From NCBI GenBank assembly GCA_021401465.1, contig JADDMT010000124.1:16608-80607 (forward strand): 64,000 bases of DNA, in the 5' to 3' direction. How positions within the stretch are numbered: position 1 is the first letter of the stretch; every line of letters begins with the position of its first letter. The notes beneath the pieces are model-generated. The model saw only the letters and a program-made list of their open reading frames with translations. It was not told the origin of the DNA and did no database searches. Below, one piece after another: positions 1 to 12,290 of this stretch. The stretch comes from Teratosphaeria epicoccoides (taxonomy: Eukaryota > Ascomycota > Dothideomycetes > Mycosphaerellales > Teratosphaeriaceae). Both the position numbers and the translations under genes were made by a program.

Positions 1-582
1 AAAGGAAGGGTACTAGCTACTATAGAGCGCGCGCATTAGTTACGCGACATAACTAAAAGGCTTAAAGAAAATTAGCGACAAATAGTAAACTAGTAGGCAG
101 AGTACTATGACGCGCGGCATAAGCGCTAAGCTTACTCTGTAGGAGATATAGTGCTGTTGTCGACTAAGAATTTGCGACTGCTAGTGCTAAAGAAGAAGAT
201 AGCAGCCCGATTTGTCAGACTATTCCGCGTGCTAGACGTAATAGGCAATTAGGCTTATTGCCTAGTACTGCCTTCCTAGTACTAGATCTACAATGTTTTC
301 TATGTCTCGCTACTTGAGCCTTAGAAGGGCCAAGCGGGCAAAGAGCCTGCCTACCCTATGCCTCTCGCCAAAGAGGGTAGCGAGTATAAGGTTAAGGCTA
401 TTAGGGGTACAAGGGTACATGGCGGTATACGCTAATACCTAGTATAGTAGAAGGATTAGCTAGAGGACTATAACATCTAGGTTGATGAAGCTAACTACGA
501 GGGCGCGAAGGACCTAATCGAAGCATACCTAGTGTAGGAGAGAGGCAAGAAGAGATCAGGTAGAGGACAAAGGAAAAAGTAA
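1..582 (+). mobile_element. 3' end of a Ty3/Gypsy chromovirus pol (integrase tail and chromodomain), RIP-damaged
   Basis: One plus-strand frame reads through this stretch if the many TAG/TAA codons are taken as mutated Gln or Trp codons. The first part matches the integrase C-terminus of Ty3/Gypsy elements, with a VFYVSLLEP block at about 290-325. From about 388 to 530 the frame reads EYKVKAIRGTRVHGG and, further on, VDEANYEGAKDLIEAYL, which is a chromodomain layout. It ends in a basic tail near 582. The element is cut by the left edge of the window. It is a dead copy. The family call is firm; the exact 3' boundary is inferred from the repeat shared at 2,245-2,335. Confidence 0.8.
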
Positions 583-696
583 GCCTAGAGGGAAATAGCA
601 TTATAGGCTACCTATATTTTGGCCCTAGGCGGGGCGCGAAAGCTAAGCATGCTTATAGCTAGAGCTGCCTACCCCCTAAGAGTGCCTGAATTAAGG

Positions 697-1775
697 CTAC
701 TTATTATCCTCTACTACTATCTCCGCATCATCCCCTACTACTATGTCTGCATCCTCCTCTACCTCTACATCTTCATTACTGTCAGGGCGACGACCTAGGA
801 GGTCTATAAGGCCCTTACGCTCCTAGCAAGGGGTTAGTAGACAATGATAGGATAGGGAGTATTCGCGGGATATGCTTACCTCTATCTTGTCATTAAGGCG
901 GGCCTAGAGCCTACTCATAGCGGCGTTAGCGCGAGTAAGATCCGCGCGGGGCACGCGGGCATCTAGAAACTATTAGCAGGTTAGCATGCGACGAGCAAAC
1001 GACAGGCTAGGGGACTTATAGCGCGGCTAAGCTCGAAGAGGCCTACTAAGGCCTACGTGTTCTGCTTAGTAGCAGCGACAGCCTAGCTGCTGCTGCCCGC
1101 TAGCGCGGCGCTAGTAGTACGCTTTGCCTTAGCCGTAATAGCAGGGAAGCGCTTAGGCACGGAGTTGCGGTTACGCTATAGCCTCTACAGACAGTTAGTA
1201 CCTAAAACCTATGCCTAAGGTATACGACAAGCAGGCGGAAAACATACCTTAAGTAGCGGGCGCTAGTTCGCGGCAGCGTCTAGGTAGGCTCGCCAGGCTA
1301 CAGCGTAATCCTCGCTAGTAGTGTTAGGATCGCGCCTAACACGCTTGGCCTTAGCGTAGGCGCGGAGCATAACATTATATTTAGCCGCTATAGCCTAGTT
1401 TATAGGGATGTACACATAGTTGCTCTTACTATAGCGGCAAGCATAGTTAGTAGTTACAATAAGCAGGAAAAGTGTAAGCCTTAGGCAGACAAAGAGGCAT
1501 ACTACTTGTAATGCTTCTGCTGTCTTAACTTAAAGCACGTAGTATATAGCCTGTACTCTAAAATCAAGTTAATAGCGCCCTACGTATGTTTAAAGCAAGC
1601 GACACGTACTAGAAAGGCCGATGTACTACGCGTAGCGCTCGTAGTTGTCTATAAGTAGCTCCTTACTATGACCGTAGCGGGAGGAGGGCGTGAACTAAGC
1701 AGGCTAGGCGCCTGTTAACCTCGTAGGAGTAGCTAGCGTAGCGCTAGTAGCGATCTTAGAACCTTTAGGAGGCAT
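697..1775 (-). pseudogene. RIP-damaged intron-bearing gene lying antisense behind a chromovirus pol
   Basis: An ATG at 1,775 opens a minus-strand frame (MPPKGSKIATSATLATPTR) that reads on with nearly all stops being TAG/TAA. Two textbook introns are visible: 1,247-1,185 (GTATGT donor, TACTAAC branch site, TAG acceptor, 63 bp, phase 0) and 879-823 (GTAAGC donor, CTACTAAC branch site, TAG acceptor, 57 bp). After the second intron comes a strongly acidic C-terminus (PDSNEDVEVEEDADIVV). One further frame change near 1,060 looks like an indel. It lies tail to tail with the pol of the element at 1-582. I do not recognise the protein. It could be a passenger gene of the retrotransposon or an independent repeat. 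Confidence 0.55.
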
Positions 1776-2335
1776 GTTAAAAGGTTGATGTGATAAAGAA
1801 AGTTAGGATTACCGCATGCGAATAGCGGATTTTATACCCGCGCGCTGTTTACGCTACAGAAGCCTCCTTAGCTATAAACTCCCTGTTACTACAGGCAACT
1901 AGCGCTAGAACTAATTAGAACTGACGAGCGTGTTCGCGGCACGCTCTACGTAGCAACAAAGAGTCATGTCGCCTAAGTCATGACTCTAGCACAATTCACA
2001 ACCTGCCTCTACAAGGAAGGGGGTTTAGAAGAGGGCTACCTGCTTACGGAGTAAACCATAGGGGACCTGATCTTGCTTAGCGCAGGAAGGGAGCTCTCCG
2101 AGTGTCAAGACGACCCTCATAGGAGAAGGGGGCAAATGATACTAGACGGCTAAGCTATAGGCTTATTCGGTCGTGCTAAGGAGCTAAGCCGCACGTGACG
2201 CACGTAGGCGCATCTTATGCGCTTCGCGGAAGAATTAAAGAAGGGCAGTAATTAGTTTTTAGACCTTACCCTATTATTAGGAATAGAGGCTCTATACGCT
2301 ACTACATACCTACGTATTAATTACTAGTCGCATAC
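1776..2335. repeat. RIP-degraded repeat, probable LTR remnant
   Basis: No coding frame is seen. The last 90 bp (about 2,245-2,335) closely resemble 13,345-13,450 in the same orientation, with shared blocks around aagggcag and ctactacatac. This suggests a common LTR end. At 2,335 the sequence changes abruptly into the broken chromodomain of the next element, as expected if the plus-strand chromovirus inserted there. Confidence 0.45.
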
Positions 2336-5300
2336 TATATTAGTATCCTTCCTATTTTACTAGGTACTCTTGCTGTCTGTCTACCTAGCGAGTGTCGACG
2401 ATCTTCTCGACAGTGTACTCTAGTTCTTCTACTTTAGGGTCAAGTAGTAAGGGTTCTGTTTACAGTGTAGCGTCTAGCGCTACTTGTTCTAGCAGAGAGA
2501 CATAGAACACAGGGTGTATTCTCATCTGCTCGGGTAGCTGTAACTCAAAATTGACTAGTCCTTTCTAAGCCTTAATCTAGAATAGTCCTAGTTTTACAGC
2601 GTCTAGTTTTTTACTCGGCTTGTCTGATTTAATGTAATAGCAGAGGAGATATACCTTGTCCCCCTCCTTTAGAATTAGTCCCTTAATTCTCTTATAATTC
2701 GCGTACTGTGCCATGTTCTACTAATAGAACTACAGGTTAAGTCGTGCTTCTGTTTGCAGTCGGCGTAGGTGTTCTACTCGCCTAAGTGCTACTAGGTTTA
2801 GATTACTAGTTAAGACGTCTAGAACGTCTTCTATAGCTAATCCGTACGCTATCTGAAATGGCGAGAGTCCTATCGACTCTGCTAGCGTACTATTATACGC
2901 GAGTTATGCTATTAGTAACAACTCTACCAAGTTGTTCTAGTCCCTATTCATATAGGATCGAAGGTACTATTCTAACGTCTAATTTAGACGTTCTGTCTGT
3001 CTATCTGTCTAAGGGTAGAAGGAAGTACTTAGTCGATGTTTGACCTAGAATTGTCTTATTAGGGCCTTCTAGAAGTTAGAGGTAAACACGGATCCTAGGT
3101 CTGTTACTAGGTCTCGTAGCATACTATGTAATGCTACTACCTATTTAATGAAGACATGCGCGATATCTTCGGTCTTAAAGTCTTCGTAGTATAGGATAAA
3201 CTTCCTAAACTTAGTAAATTAGTTAACTACTACCATAATTCTATCGAAGAACTCATTCGTAGCGGGTTCTCTTAACTAGGGTAGTTTAACGATGAAGTCT
3301 ATAGCGAGCAATTCCTATAGCCGTTAGGGTACCTTTAGCAGTCGTAGTAGCCTATACAGTTTATAACAGTCATGCTTACTCTGTTAGCAAGTTACACATT
3401 AACAGACATAGTCCTTAATGGCTCTGCCTATCCTAGGGAAGTAATATTCTTGTCGAAGAATTTGCTTCATTTTAGACACTCCTAGGTGTCCTACCTAAGG
3501 TACGTCATGTTAGAGGCGTAGTAGCTCTAAACGTAAGGATGTTAGCATGTATACTAACCCTTAGAAGAGAAGCACTCTGTCTTTATCTTCCTAGTCCTCC
3601 TGTCTATCTATGTTGTTGCAGACAGCAAGTGTAGTTAGGTCGTAGACTAGTGCGTTCTTTAGGTCATCCTAGAATTCGCTAGTCTATGTGATAGCTATAG
3701 CCGCGAGTTAGTTAACTCCGAGCATGCTATCGCTATTTTCCTAGAGAACAGCATGTTTCTCCTGTTTCACGCCCTTCATGTAGTCAGTCTAGCGACTAAG
3801 TGCATTAGCGCGTGCGTTCTTAGATCCCTTGCGATAGACAATCTTATAGTTAAAGCTAGAGAGTTCCTCACTCTATTAGACTTGTCGTCAGTTTAACTCC
3901 TTCGTCATAGTTAAGTATTACAAGTTCTCATAGTCAGTGTAGACCGTAACCTAGTGCTTAGAACCTTCTAAGTAGACTCGCCACGCCTTGTAGGCGTCTA
4001 CTATAGCTAGAAGTTCTTTGTTGTAGACGTCGTAACGAAGTTTAGGTCTAGACAGCTTCCTCGAGTAATAGGCGACTAGCTGTAGTCGTCTACTTAGTCC
4101 TAGTTAACTTAAGCATGCCCTAAGTACTATGTTAGAGGCATCTGTTTCGACTATAATAGGCTCCCTAGGGTCGAATACAAGTAAGATTAGCTGATCTGTG
4201 AATTATTGCTTAAGTTCCTCGAAGGCATTCTGTTAGGCGTCGTCCTATACAAATGGTGTATCCTTCATAGTAAGGGTTGTAAGTAGTACTGTAATCCTCG
4301 AATAGTTCGCGATAAACCTTCGGTAGAAGTTAGCAAACCTAAGGAAGGACTATACTTCCTTAACATTAGTTAGCGTAGGCTACTCTTTTACGACTTTGAC
4401 CTTCTTAGTGTCTATCTTGATTCTGTTCTAGGCTATTACGTAGCCGAGGAATTAGACTTCTTGCTTATGAAACTCGCTCTTCTAAGGCTTAACCTTTAGC
4501 CTGTAACCCTAGAGTTTCTAAAGTACCTTGCGTATATAAGTCCTATGTTCCTCGATTATTCGTGAGTAGACAAGGATGTCATCTAAGTATACAACCACAA
4601 AGATGTCAAGATACTCTCGTAGCACATTGTTGATAAATGCCTGCTATGTAGCTAGGGCGTTTGTTAACCTAAATAGCATGACTATATACTCGTAGTGTCT
4701 GAACCTAGTTCGGAACGTAGTCTTCTATTCTCCGCCTTCCTTAATTCAAATTCGGTTATACGCTCCTAGTATGTCGAACTTCGAGAACTATACTACTCCT
4801 TGTAGGCAATCCTGTAACTCTAAGAGCAAAGGAAGCGGATAACTATTCTTTATTGTGATGTTGTTTAATCTACGATAATCTACGTAAAGTCGCTAGTTGT
4901 CTTCCCCCTTAGGGACAAACAGGATTAGATACCCTGCTAGTAACTACGACTTGCGGATAAAGCCCTTCCGTAGGTTGTCTTCTAGGTATTTCTAGAGAAT
5001 CTCTAGCTTTGCCGCTAACAATAGGTGAACTAGTTACTTTGTTAGCATCCTGCCTAGGAGTAAGCGTATCCTGTAGTCCTACTCCTAGTGTTCTAGCAGA
5101 GCCTCTTAGTCGGGTTCTTCCTCGAAAAGGGTAGCAAATTCCTTATATTCATTAGGAACCGTGAACTCGACTTCGACTTCAGATTACGTTGCTTTAACCT
5201 ATAGGACATGCACTTCCTGTTCTAGATCCTTGATAGCGGCGACTATCTTGCTTCAAGTCATAGCACATATTTGCATCTTGCCTAGTACGTTATGCACTAC

Positions 5301-7527
5301 AGGTAGAGGTATCGATCTTGAGAGTTCCGGGAACTAGGTCCTCTCGCTCTTCTAGTCGAGGTAGGGGTTAGCGTTTCTTAGCCATAGTAACCCTAGCACT
5401 ACATCCGAGCTAGGCGACTCCGTGATGTTAAAGTAGATCATCTCTTAGTAGCGTCCTATCTGCAGAGGTATCATCTTAGTCTCCTTGTTAACTATTCCTT
5501 AGTTGTACGTGACTAGCTTTCTATCGATCGCTTATAGCGAGAAAGCATTCCTCTTTACCTATAGCCTTATCCTAGCTGTCCTGGCGAACTTAGGCGTCAT
5601 GAAGATTCTAGTGCATCCTGAATCTATTAAGGCCTAGGCTAGCGTCTCGTTAATGTGTACCTATACTCTGAGGTTGTCCGCGTATCTTGCGCTAACTACG
5701 GCACATCATTGTAGCCCTGTCTAGTCTGTCCGTAGGGCTAATTCTGGCGGACCTCGTTGTTTCCTAAATAACTGTCTTCTCGGACTAGTTTAGGGATCGT
5801 GCAGTCTCGGCTTACTCTTCTCTAAGCGTTACTACTATTTAGGCTAAGAGGTTGTACTCGCTCTTAGCCTCGTTGTTCCTGCGCGTTCCTTGCGTACTCC
5901 ATTTTCAAATGGCTAACCTAGAGTCGTAGCACTCGTGGAACCTAGATACCTTTGTAGGTAAGGTAGCCTCCTTAGGGCGTAAACTCTACCCTAAACAGTA
6001 CAATTTCTTGGACAATCTTCTGATGCGAGTAAGGATGAACTACTACTAGTAGTCTCCTTAGGTGTCGTTACATGCGGTTAGCTAGTTCGTCATACTTGAG
6101 CTAGTTGACATGTTGTACTCTATTAATCTATAGGCAAGCCTAAGCCTACTAGTTCTGTATGATTCGGATAATATCGAGTCTAATGTCATGCGGCGGCATG
6201 GCCTATCTCTCTATACTCTCGTCTTCCTCAGATTCAGGGATGACGGCCTTGACAAGCTCATAGTTGTCGTCCGAACCTTCTTCCTCTTCTAGCTCCTATT
6301 GCCTTAGGATTGTTGCACTAGAAGGTGTACCCCTTAGCGCGTAGATCGACTACGCCTTGTTACGGCTAGAGTACTATCTAGAACTATCTTTATCACTCAT
6401 GTGAATCCGACAATTGTCGTTACAGCACATAGTCTAAGTAAGTAAGGCATAGTCTAGTTCTTAAGTAGCGGCAGCCTTTTACTTAGGTGCCGATGTTGTT
6501 ACGCAAGCCTATGCTGTCCGTTATAGGTCCTGTCGCTGTTTCTTAGTAAAACACTTGCAGGCAAAGTGTCCTTTCTTTCCACAGTTGTAGCACTCGAGGT
6601 TACTCTTGTCGAATGGCTTCTTCGGACCATTCTAGGCAGGAGAGCCCTTCTATGGCTTTCCTTAGGGTCCGCTCTTTAGGCGTCCCTTAGTCGCATCTAC
6701 TCTATTAGTTAGAGACTGTAGTAATCGCTTTGCTATTTTGGTGCTAATCGTTAGACCTTATGGTTAGCCTGCGCTAGCCTGCAATTTACATGTTATCATT
6801 CCTACTGTCGTTCCTAGATGCGATTATCAATTTTAATCGCGAGATCGCTTATTTCCTTGAATGTCGTTAGCCAATCTCCTGAGGCAATTTCGTCTTTAAC
6901 TGTCTCCTTTAGTCCCTAATAGAACTAAGCGGCTAAGGCATTGTCATTCTAGTCGACTTAGGCAGAGAGGGTCTAAAAGTCCGCATAGTACTTAATAGCA
7001 GAACCCTTCTGCTAGATTCCTAGGAGAGCTCTCTTAGCCTCCTGTTGTTTGTTGCTAAGCCTAAAGGCTTCGCGTAACGCCTTAAACAAGGACTTGTCTA
7101 AGTTAAGAATCTCCTGAGTTGTTGTCTTCCTAGCTTTGACGCTACTAACGTGATCTAGATAATCTGTCAGATAAGGCTAGATGAACTCAAACGCTAGTCC
7201 TTTTAGGTAAGAGACAATGTACATCATTCGCTTATAATGTGTCGTAAACTATTCCGTATCCATGTTAAATGCTAACTAGCATTATAGGATAAACATCTCG
7301 ACTTAAGATCGTTGTCCTATAAACTCTGTAGGGCTTCCTATCTTGAAGCCGTTATTACTATGTCTATTCCTAGTAGTTAAACTTGCGACAGATGCTAGAG
7401 CTATCTCGCTAAGGTGAATGGATTCGAGCTACTAAGTAATTTAAGGTGTAGCGGCAACTTGTTCTTGTAGTGTTAGTTGACTATTGTCGCTAGAGGTCGA
7501 GCTAACAGCTAAGTAACTACTTGACAT
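2335..7527 (-). mobile_element. Ty3/Gypsy retrotransposon (gag-pol), RIP-inactivated
   Basis: Reading the minus strand from an ATG at 7,527 gives a gag frame (MSSSYLAVSSTSSDNSQLTL). A CCHC zinc knuckle, CYNCGKKGHFAC, follows at 6,592-6,561. An aspartic protease site, ALIDSGCTRIF, lies near 5,633-5,601. The reverse transcriptase core, FVVVYLDDILVYS, is at 4,602-4,565. An integrase zinc-binding stretch (CVTCQQSKHD after restoring Q) is near 3,410-3,370, and an integrase tail (MRIHPVFYVSLLEQ) near 2,540-2,490. A chromodomain starts (VEKIVDTR) but is broken off at 2,335. Internal stops are nearly all TAG/TAA, so the copy cannot be autonomous. The domain order PR-RT-IN with RT before integrase defines Ty3/Gypsy. 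Confidence 0.88.
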
Positions 7528-8935
7528 AGGCGTATGTCAAGCGCTCGACGAGTCCCCTAATACTTCCCTAGGAGTAGTGCTCAAAGTGTTAGAAGGGTAG
7601 GTGCTAATAGCAGGAAGGGGATTAGGTGTTAGACTCGCAGAGTAGTGAAGAATATTGACAATAGCAATTAACCTTGTAACTAACTATCCCCCCTAGAGGA
7701 GAAGATTGAATTAAGCACGAAGCTCCTAACTGCCTGTCCTAAAGCTACCCCTATATACTAGAGAGACAGGGCAGCTCTGTTAGATCTGTTAACAGACCTG
7801 TTAGACCTATGTCTATAGATCTGTAGACTAACCCTACAGATCCTAGGGTCTATTCTTACACGACAGATCCCTTCTCCTATGTAGGCCTATAGATCTGTAG
7901 ACTAACCCTATAGATCTAGGTATCTATCCTTACGTGACAGAGCCTCTCTTCTATGCCTACGTTATGACTTATTATACTATGACTTATAACACTATGACTT
8001 ATAGCACTCATGATAGCTATGACTTAGGCTATAGTGCTCGTAACTTATAGCACTCATGACACTCATGACACTTAGCTTCTTGTTGTTCGTTACTAAGCCT
8101 AAAGGCTTCGCGTAATGCCTTGAATAAGGACTTATCTAAGTTAAGAATCTCCCTAGTCGTTATCTTCCTAGCTTCGACACTACTAATGTAATCTAGATAA
8201 TCTGATAGGTAAGGCTAGATAAACTCAAACGCTAGTCACTTTAGGTAAGAGACAATATACATCATTCGCTTATAATATGTTGTAAACTGTTCCGTATCTA
8301 CGTTAAATGCTAACTAGCATTAGAGGATAAACATCTTAACTTAAGATCGTTGTCCTGTAAACTCTATAGGGCTTCCTATCTTGAAGCTATTATTGCCGTG
8401 TCTGTTTCTAGTAGTCGAACCCGCGACAGATGCTAGAGCTATCTTACTAAGGTAAATAGATTTAAGCTACTAAGTAATTTGAGGTATAGCGGCAACTTGT
8501 TCTCATAGTGTCAGTTAACTATTATCGCTAGAGGTTAAACTAACAGCTAAGGAACTACTTGACATAGGCATATGTTAAGCGCTTAACGAGTCCCCTAATA
8601 CTTCCTTAGGAGTAGTGCTCAAAATGTCATAAGGGTAGGTACTAATAGCAGGAAGGGGATTAGGTGTTAGACTTGCAGAGTAGTGAAGAATATTGACAAT
8701 AGCAATTAACCTTGTAACTAACTATCCCCCTTAGAGGAGAGGATTAAATTAAGCACGAAGCTCCTAACTACCTGTCCTAAAGCTATCCCTATATACTAGA
8801 GAGACAGGGCAGTTCTGCTAGATCTGTTAACAGACCTGTTAGACCTATGTCTGTAGATCTATAGACTAACCCTATAGATCTAGGTGTCTGTTCTTACGTG
8901 ACAAATCCTTTCTTCCCTGCATGTGTTATGACTTA
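7036..8935. repeat. About 1.04-kb direct duplication of the gag start and upstream region
   Basis: The sequence 7,036-7,930 recurs at about 8,076-8,915, offset by 1,040 bp. Differences are almost all transitions. Each copy contains a gag N-terminal frame on the minus strand (ATG at 7,527 and at 8,566). The outer copy stops after roughly 165 codons. The first copy also holds a roughly 75-bp internal repeat (about 7,790-7,930, containing atagatctgtagactaaccc) that appears once in the second copy. Between the copies (7,950-8,065) is a tatgactta-rich stretch. Either a tandem duplication or a second truncated element would explain this. Confidence 0.7.
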
Positions 8936-9706
8936 TGCCATAGTAATTGTGACTTACAACCTTCATGACAATATTCTACTATCATAGAGCTTTTTTACTA
9001 TTTATCTTCTATAGTCTATTTAGTACCTCATGAGGTTCTTAGAGCGTTATGCAAGCAATCACGTCAGACATGTAAGAGCTAGTAGTATTAAAGGATAGAG
9101 GCAAGAGTAAAGGTAGCTATTAGCTATAGTCTTAAGGTGTAGTTAGTAGTATACTTAAATAGCTTGCATATCTATGCCTTTGTTAAGTCTAGAGACTAAG
9201 TAGCATATTATAACTATAAAGGATTCCTATTAATTTATGTGTTAGTAGTATTTAATTACAGAGGAGGTTTACCTTTATAGACATTAGATAGGAAGGCTCT
9301 ACTTATAATAGCTATATATTAGCAGCTACAAGATTATTAGTAGAGGACTAAGTAGATATGTCTGCTATAACTCTAGTTCCCTATCAAGGTGTTAAGTACT
9401 ACTTAAAAGAGTAACATAGCATAAAGGACACTCTATAGAATGTAAGGAAGCTTAATAATCTTTAGTACTTGTTACTTTGTAATGTAGGTAAGTACTACTT
9501 TAGCATCTTAAGAACTAGTTTAGAATCTTCTTAATAGTACCTCTACTTTGTAATCTAAAGTACCTTAATTAACTAGTATATGTATGTACTACTCTTTATA
9601 ACTTCCTTACTATTTTGTGTATAAGTGTAGAAGAGTATAAGTATATAGTACTATTTTAGTGTAATGTTTAAGCGTAATTAACATAACTACTATGAGGGCA
9701 CTTCCT
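8936..9706. other. AT-rich degenerate repeat DNA, no gene seen
   Basis: The stretch is full of stops in all frames and rich in TAG, CTA and TAGTA. No domain or structured repeat was recognised. It is probably old transposon DNA. Confidence 0.4.
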
Positions 9707-9822
9707 ATAGTGTGTTAATAGACAAGTAAGAGATATAGTATGTTAATAGACAAGCAAGAGATATAGTATGTTAATAGACAAGCAAGAGATATAGTATAGT
9801 AATAGACAAGTAAGAGATATAG
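9707..9822. repeat. 28-bp tandem repeat, about four units
   Basis: The unit agtatgttaatagacaagcaagagatat is repeated about four times head to tail. The variants are transitions (caagcaag/caagtaag, tatgttaa/tatagtaa). It lies in RIP-type DNA with no gene nearby. Confidence 0.85.
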
Positions 9823-11243
9823 GAGGCGTAGTAGCAAGCGCTTATTAGTAGTGCCATAATAGCTTAAAAAGTACAAGGTAATTATAGAGGATATGTAGGC
9901 TACATATGTATAGTATAAAGCTTGTACTAGTAGTAGAGTAATAGGGTTTAACGATAAATAATGACATAGTTGTTATTAATTACAGAGTTAACCTAGATAG
10001 GAGGGCATTATAGGTAATATTCTAGGGTGTTTAACACTCTAGAGAATAGGAATGTGTAGGAGTAGTATAGATAATAGGCATGTACTAGTACATAGATGTT
10101 TTATATATAAGAATAGAGGTAATTTCCTAGATTCCTACATATATTTGCCTGCTAAGACTAGAGAGATTTTATTGCATGATTCCTGATTGTCAAGACATGG
10201 ATATGCTAGCATTAGGGTACGTCGGGTTTCACTAAAGCTAAAGCCAAGCCGACGCTAGTTCCCGATTAGGCTTAGTGTGTCTCGATCAAGTTAAGCGTTA
10301 AACGGCACAGCCCCCGCCAAGTGCGCTATACCTAATCGGGAATAAAGCTTCCTAGTCAATGAGTAATCTACACATCTCTAGAAGGTACTATTGATTAATA
10401 ACTAATAGTCTAGAATCAGTTGATTTCTAATTAATAGAAGACTCTAGAATGTGCATTTAGAGGATAAATAGGGCAGCTTCTACCTACAGGTAGCATTAAT
10501 TAATCAAGCAATTCACAGCATCAATTCAGCAGCCTACTACATCAATCTCAATCAATATTCAATCAATTATTCAATCAATTTCAATCAAATCCACCAAAAC
10601 TTCCGCTGGACTGCTAATTTAACACTGATGCCCTTTCTTTGATATTATGTTACCTAGTTATTAGTGAAGGGGTAACAACGTGGTATTGATGCTGCTACTG
10701 TTTGCCACTAAATTGCCATCGCGCCGTTGCGGTTGACTACCGCGATTGAAGCAACCGAAGAGGCCCTAAGAAGTTATGCAGCTGTTGCTGTCCGATCGAA
10801 GCATAGTGTCTGCGCCAATTTTCGCTTCCAAGAAAGTATCAACGTAGCATACTCTAGAAGGTTGAGAAGCAAAATACATAGGGGGCTCGTGTCCCTAGAT
10901 AGCTATAAATACTTAAGCAACACTTAAGCAATAATCAAGTGATATAACACATTGGATTGGCAACCTGCTAATTCAATACTGATCATTTTCAACGAATTGG
11001 ATTCATCGAAATTCCGCTACATCTGATGATTCAACGCTTCCTGAGCCTAATCAGCTCCTAGACTGTCTAGTCACTGAAAGTACATTCGAAATTGATCAAG
11101 AACCGTGAGAGACCCAATTCTTGACTATCTTCGACAATTTCCGACCTTTGACAATAGCAGCTGTCTATGTTGAATTAAGAATATAGCGGAGATTGGATGA
11201 TCATTCGTCAATATTCCGGATTGTCCGTCAACCTATTTCAACA

Positions 11244-11446
11244 CTAGCACACAAGTAACTAGTACATCAATCAAAATAATACCAACTATTTGACTCTTCA
11301 TCAGTTCTTCATTAATACTTGACTAATCATTCATCAATATTTCGGGCTTATAACCTGTCTAAATAGATTCAGTATTGTTTAAGAACTAATGAAGAGTCGA
11401 ATAGTTGATATTATCTTGATTGATGTACTAGTTACTTGTGTGCTAG
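11244..11446. repeat. 203-bp palindrome with 66-bp arms
   Basis: The arms at 11,244-11,309 and 11,381-11,446 are reverse complements with four mismatches, all transitions. The loop is 71 bp. The arms start and end in CTAGCACACAAGTAACTAG. The size and shape fit a miniature inverted-repeat element. No clear target-site duplication was seen. Confidence 0.8.
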
Positions 11447-11759
11447 TCATCTATTATTTTATTCTACATGGGTTAGGATTTGTTCTAATGGAATGTGGCT
11501 AATCTCTACTTATTCTTTATCTCTTTGTGAACGTTAGGATTAATCAAATCTCTACATATTCTTTGTTCCTTTATTAAGTGCATTCTACTAGTCTAGCTTA
11601 CATAGGACCTTTGTCTAACAAAAACTGCTAACCTCATGCGTAGTCCTATAAACTAGCTCTTTTATTGTTAGACTGCTAATTCATTATGCCACAAACTTTA
11701 ATAAAACATATTCCAGCTTAATTCACCTCTGGAGTCCTTAGCAATACACTAGATGAGTA

Positions 11760-12290
11760 GATAGCGCGCAAGGCGCTCTAGTCAGACCTTATTAAGGTAT
11801 GCCATAGTACTGCTTTTAACACTTACTAAATAAGATCCAAGTTAAGCAACTTAAAGAAGAAGTGGCGCTACTAGTGCTTGCATGTTAAGCATCTAAGTAG
11901 CTAGAGTAGCAATTAACCTAGGTTGTTAGAGGCAAAGGAGCAAGAGCATTTTAGAAACCACAAAGATTACAGACCTTTCAAAGATAGCAAGACGCTATAG
12001 TACCGTATAAAACTGAATTTGTTCTTTAAGAATATTACACATAGGGATTACGCATAGACTACTATTAAGTATGGCAAGAGCAATGTCAATATTTTTAAAG
12101 AGCTAGATGATAGTAGTAGTCAGCAAGATAACAATGTAGTTGATAAGGGTAGTATACACAAGGAAGAGGACACTCCTACAGATAAAGTATATCATGACAA
12201 GGACGCTGCTAGCGATACAGATGATATAGAGCTATTAGCACATAAGGTACCCACCCTGTCATGCTAATATAGGCGCAATGTTATTTTGAT
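11760..12290 (+). pseudogene. Degenerate reading frame of unknown function inside the inverted-repeat structure
   Basis: A plus-strand frame gives coherent protein-like text with only TAG/TAA interruptions. It includes EAKEQEHFRNHKDYRPFKD and then an acidic, Ser/Asp-rich stretch (ELDDSSSQQDNNVVDKG) near 12,100-12,160. It ends near a TAA at about 12,265. I do not recognise a family. Its place inside the inverted repeat suggests a transposon protein. Confidence 0.35.

Noticed and set aside
9707..9822. Tandem repeat considered as a CRISPR array
   Set aside because: The units are directly adjacent with no spacers, and the genome is eukaryotic.
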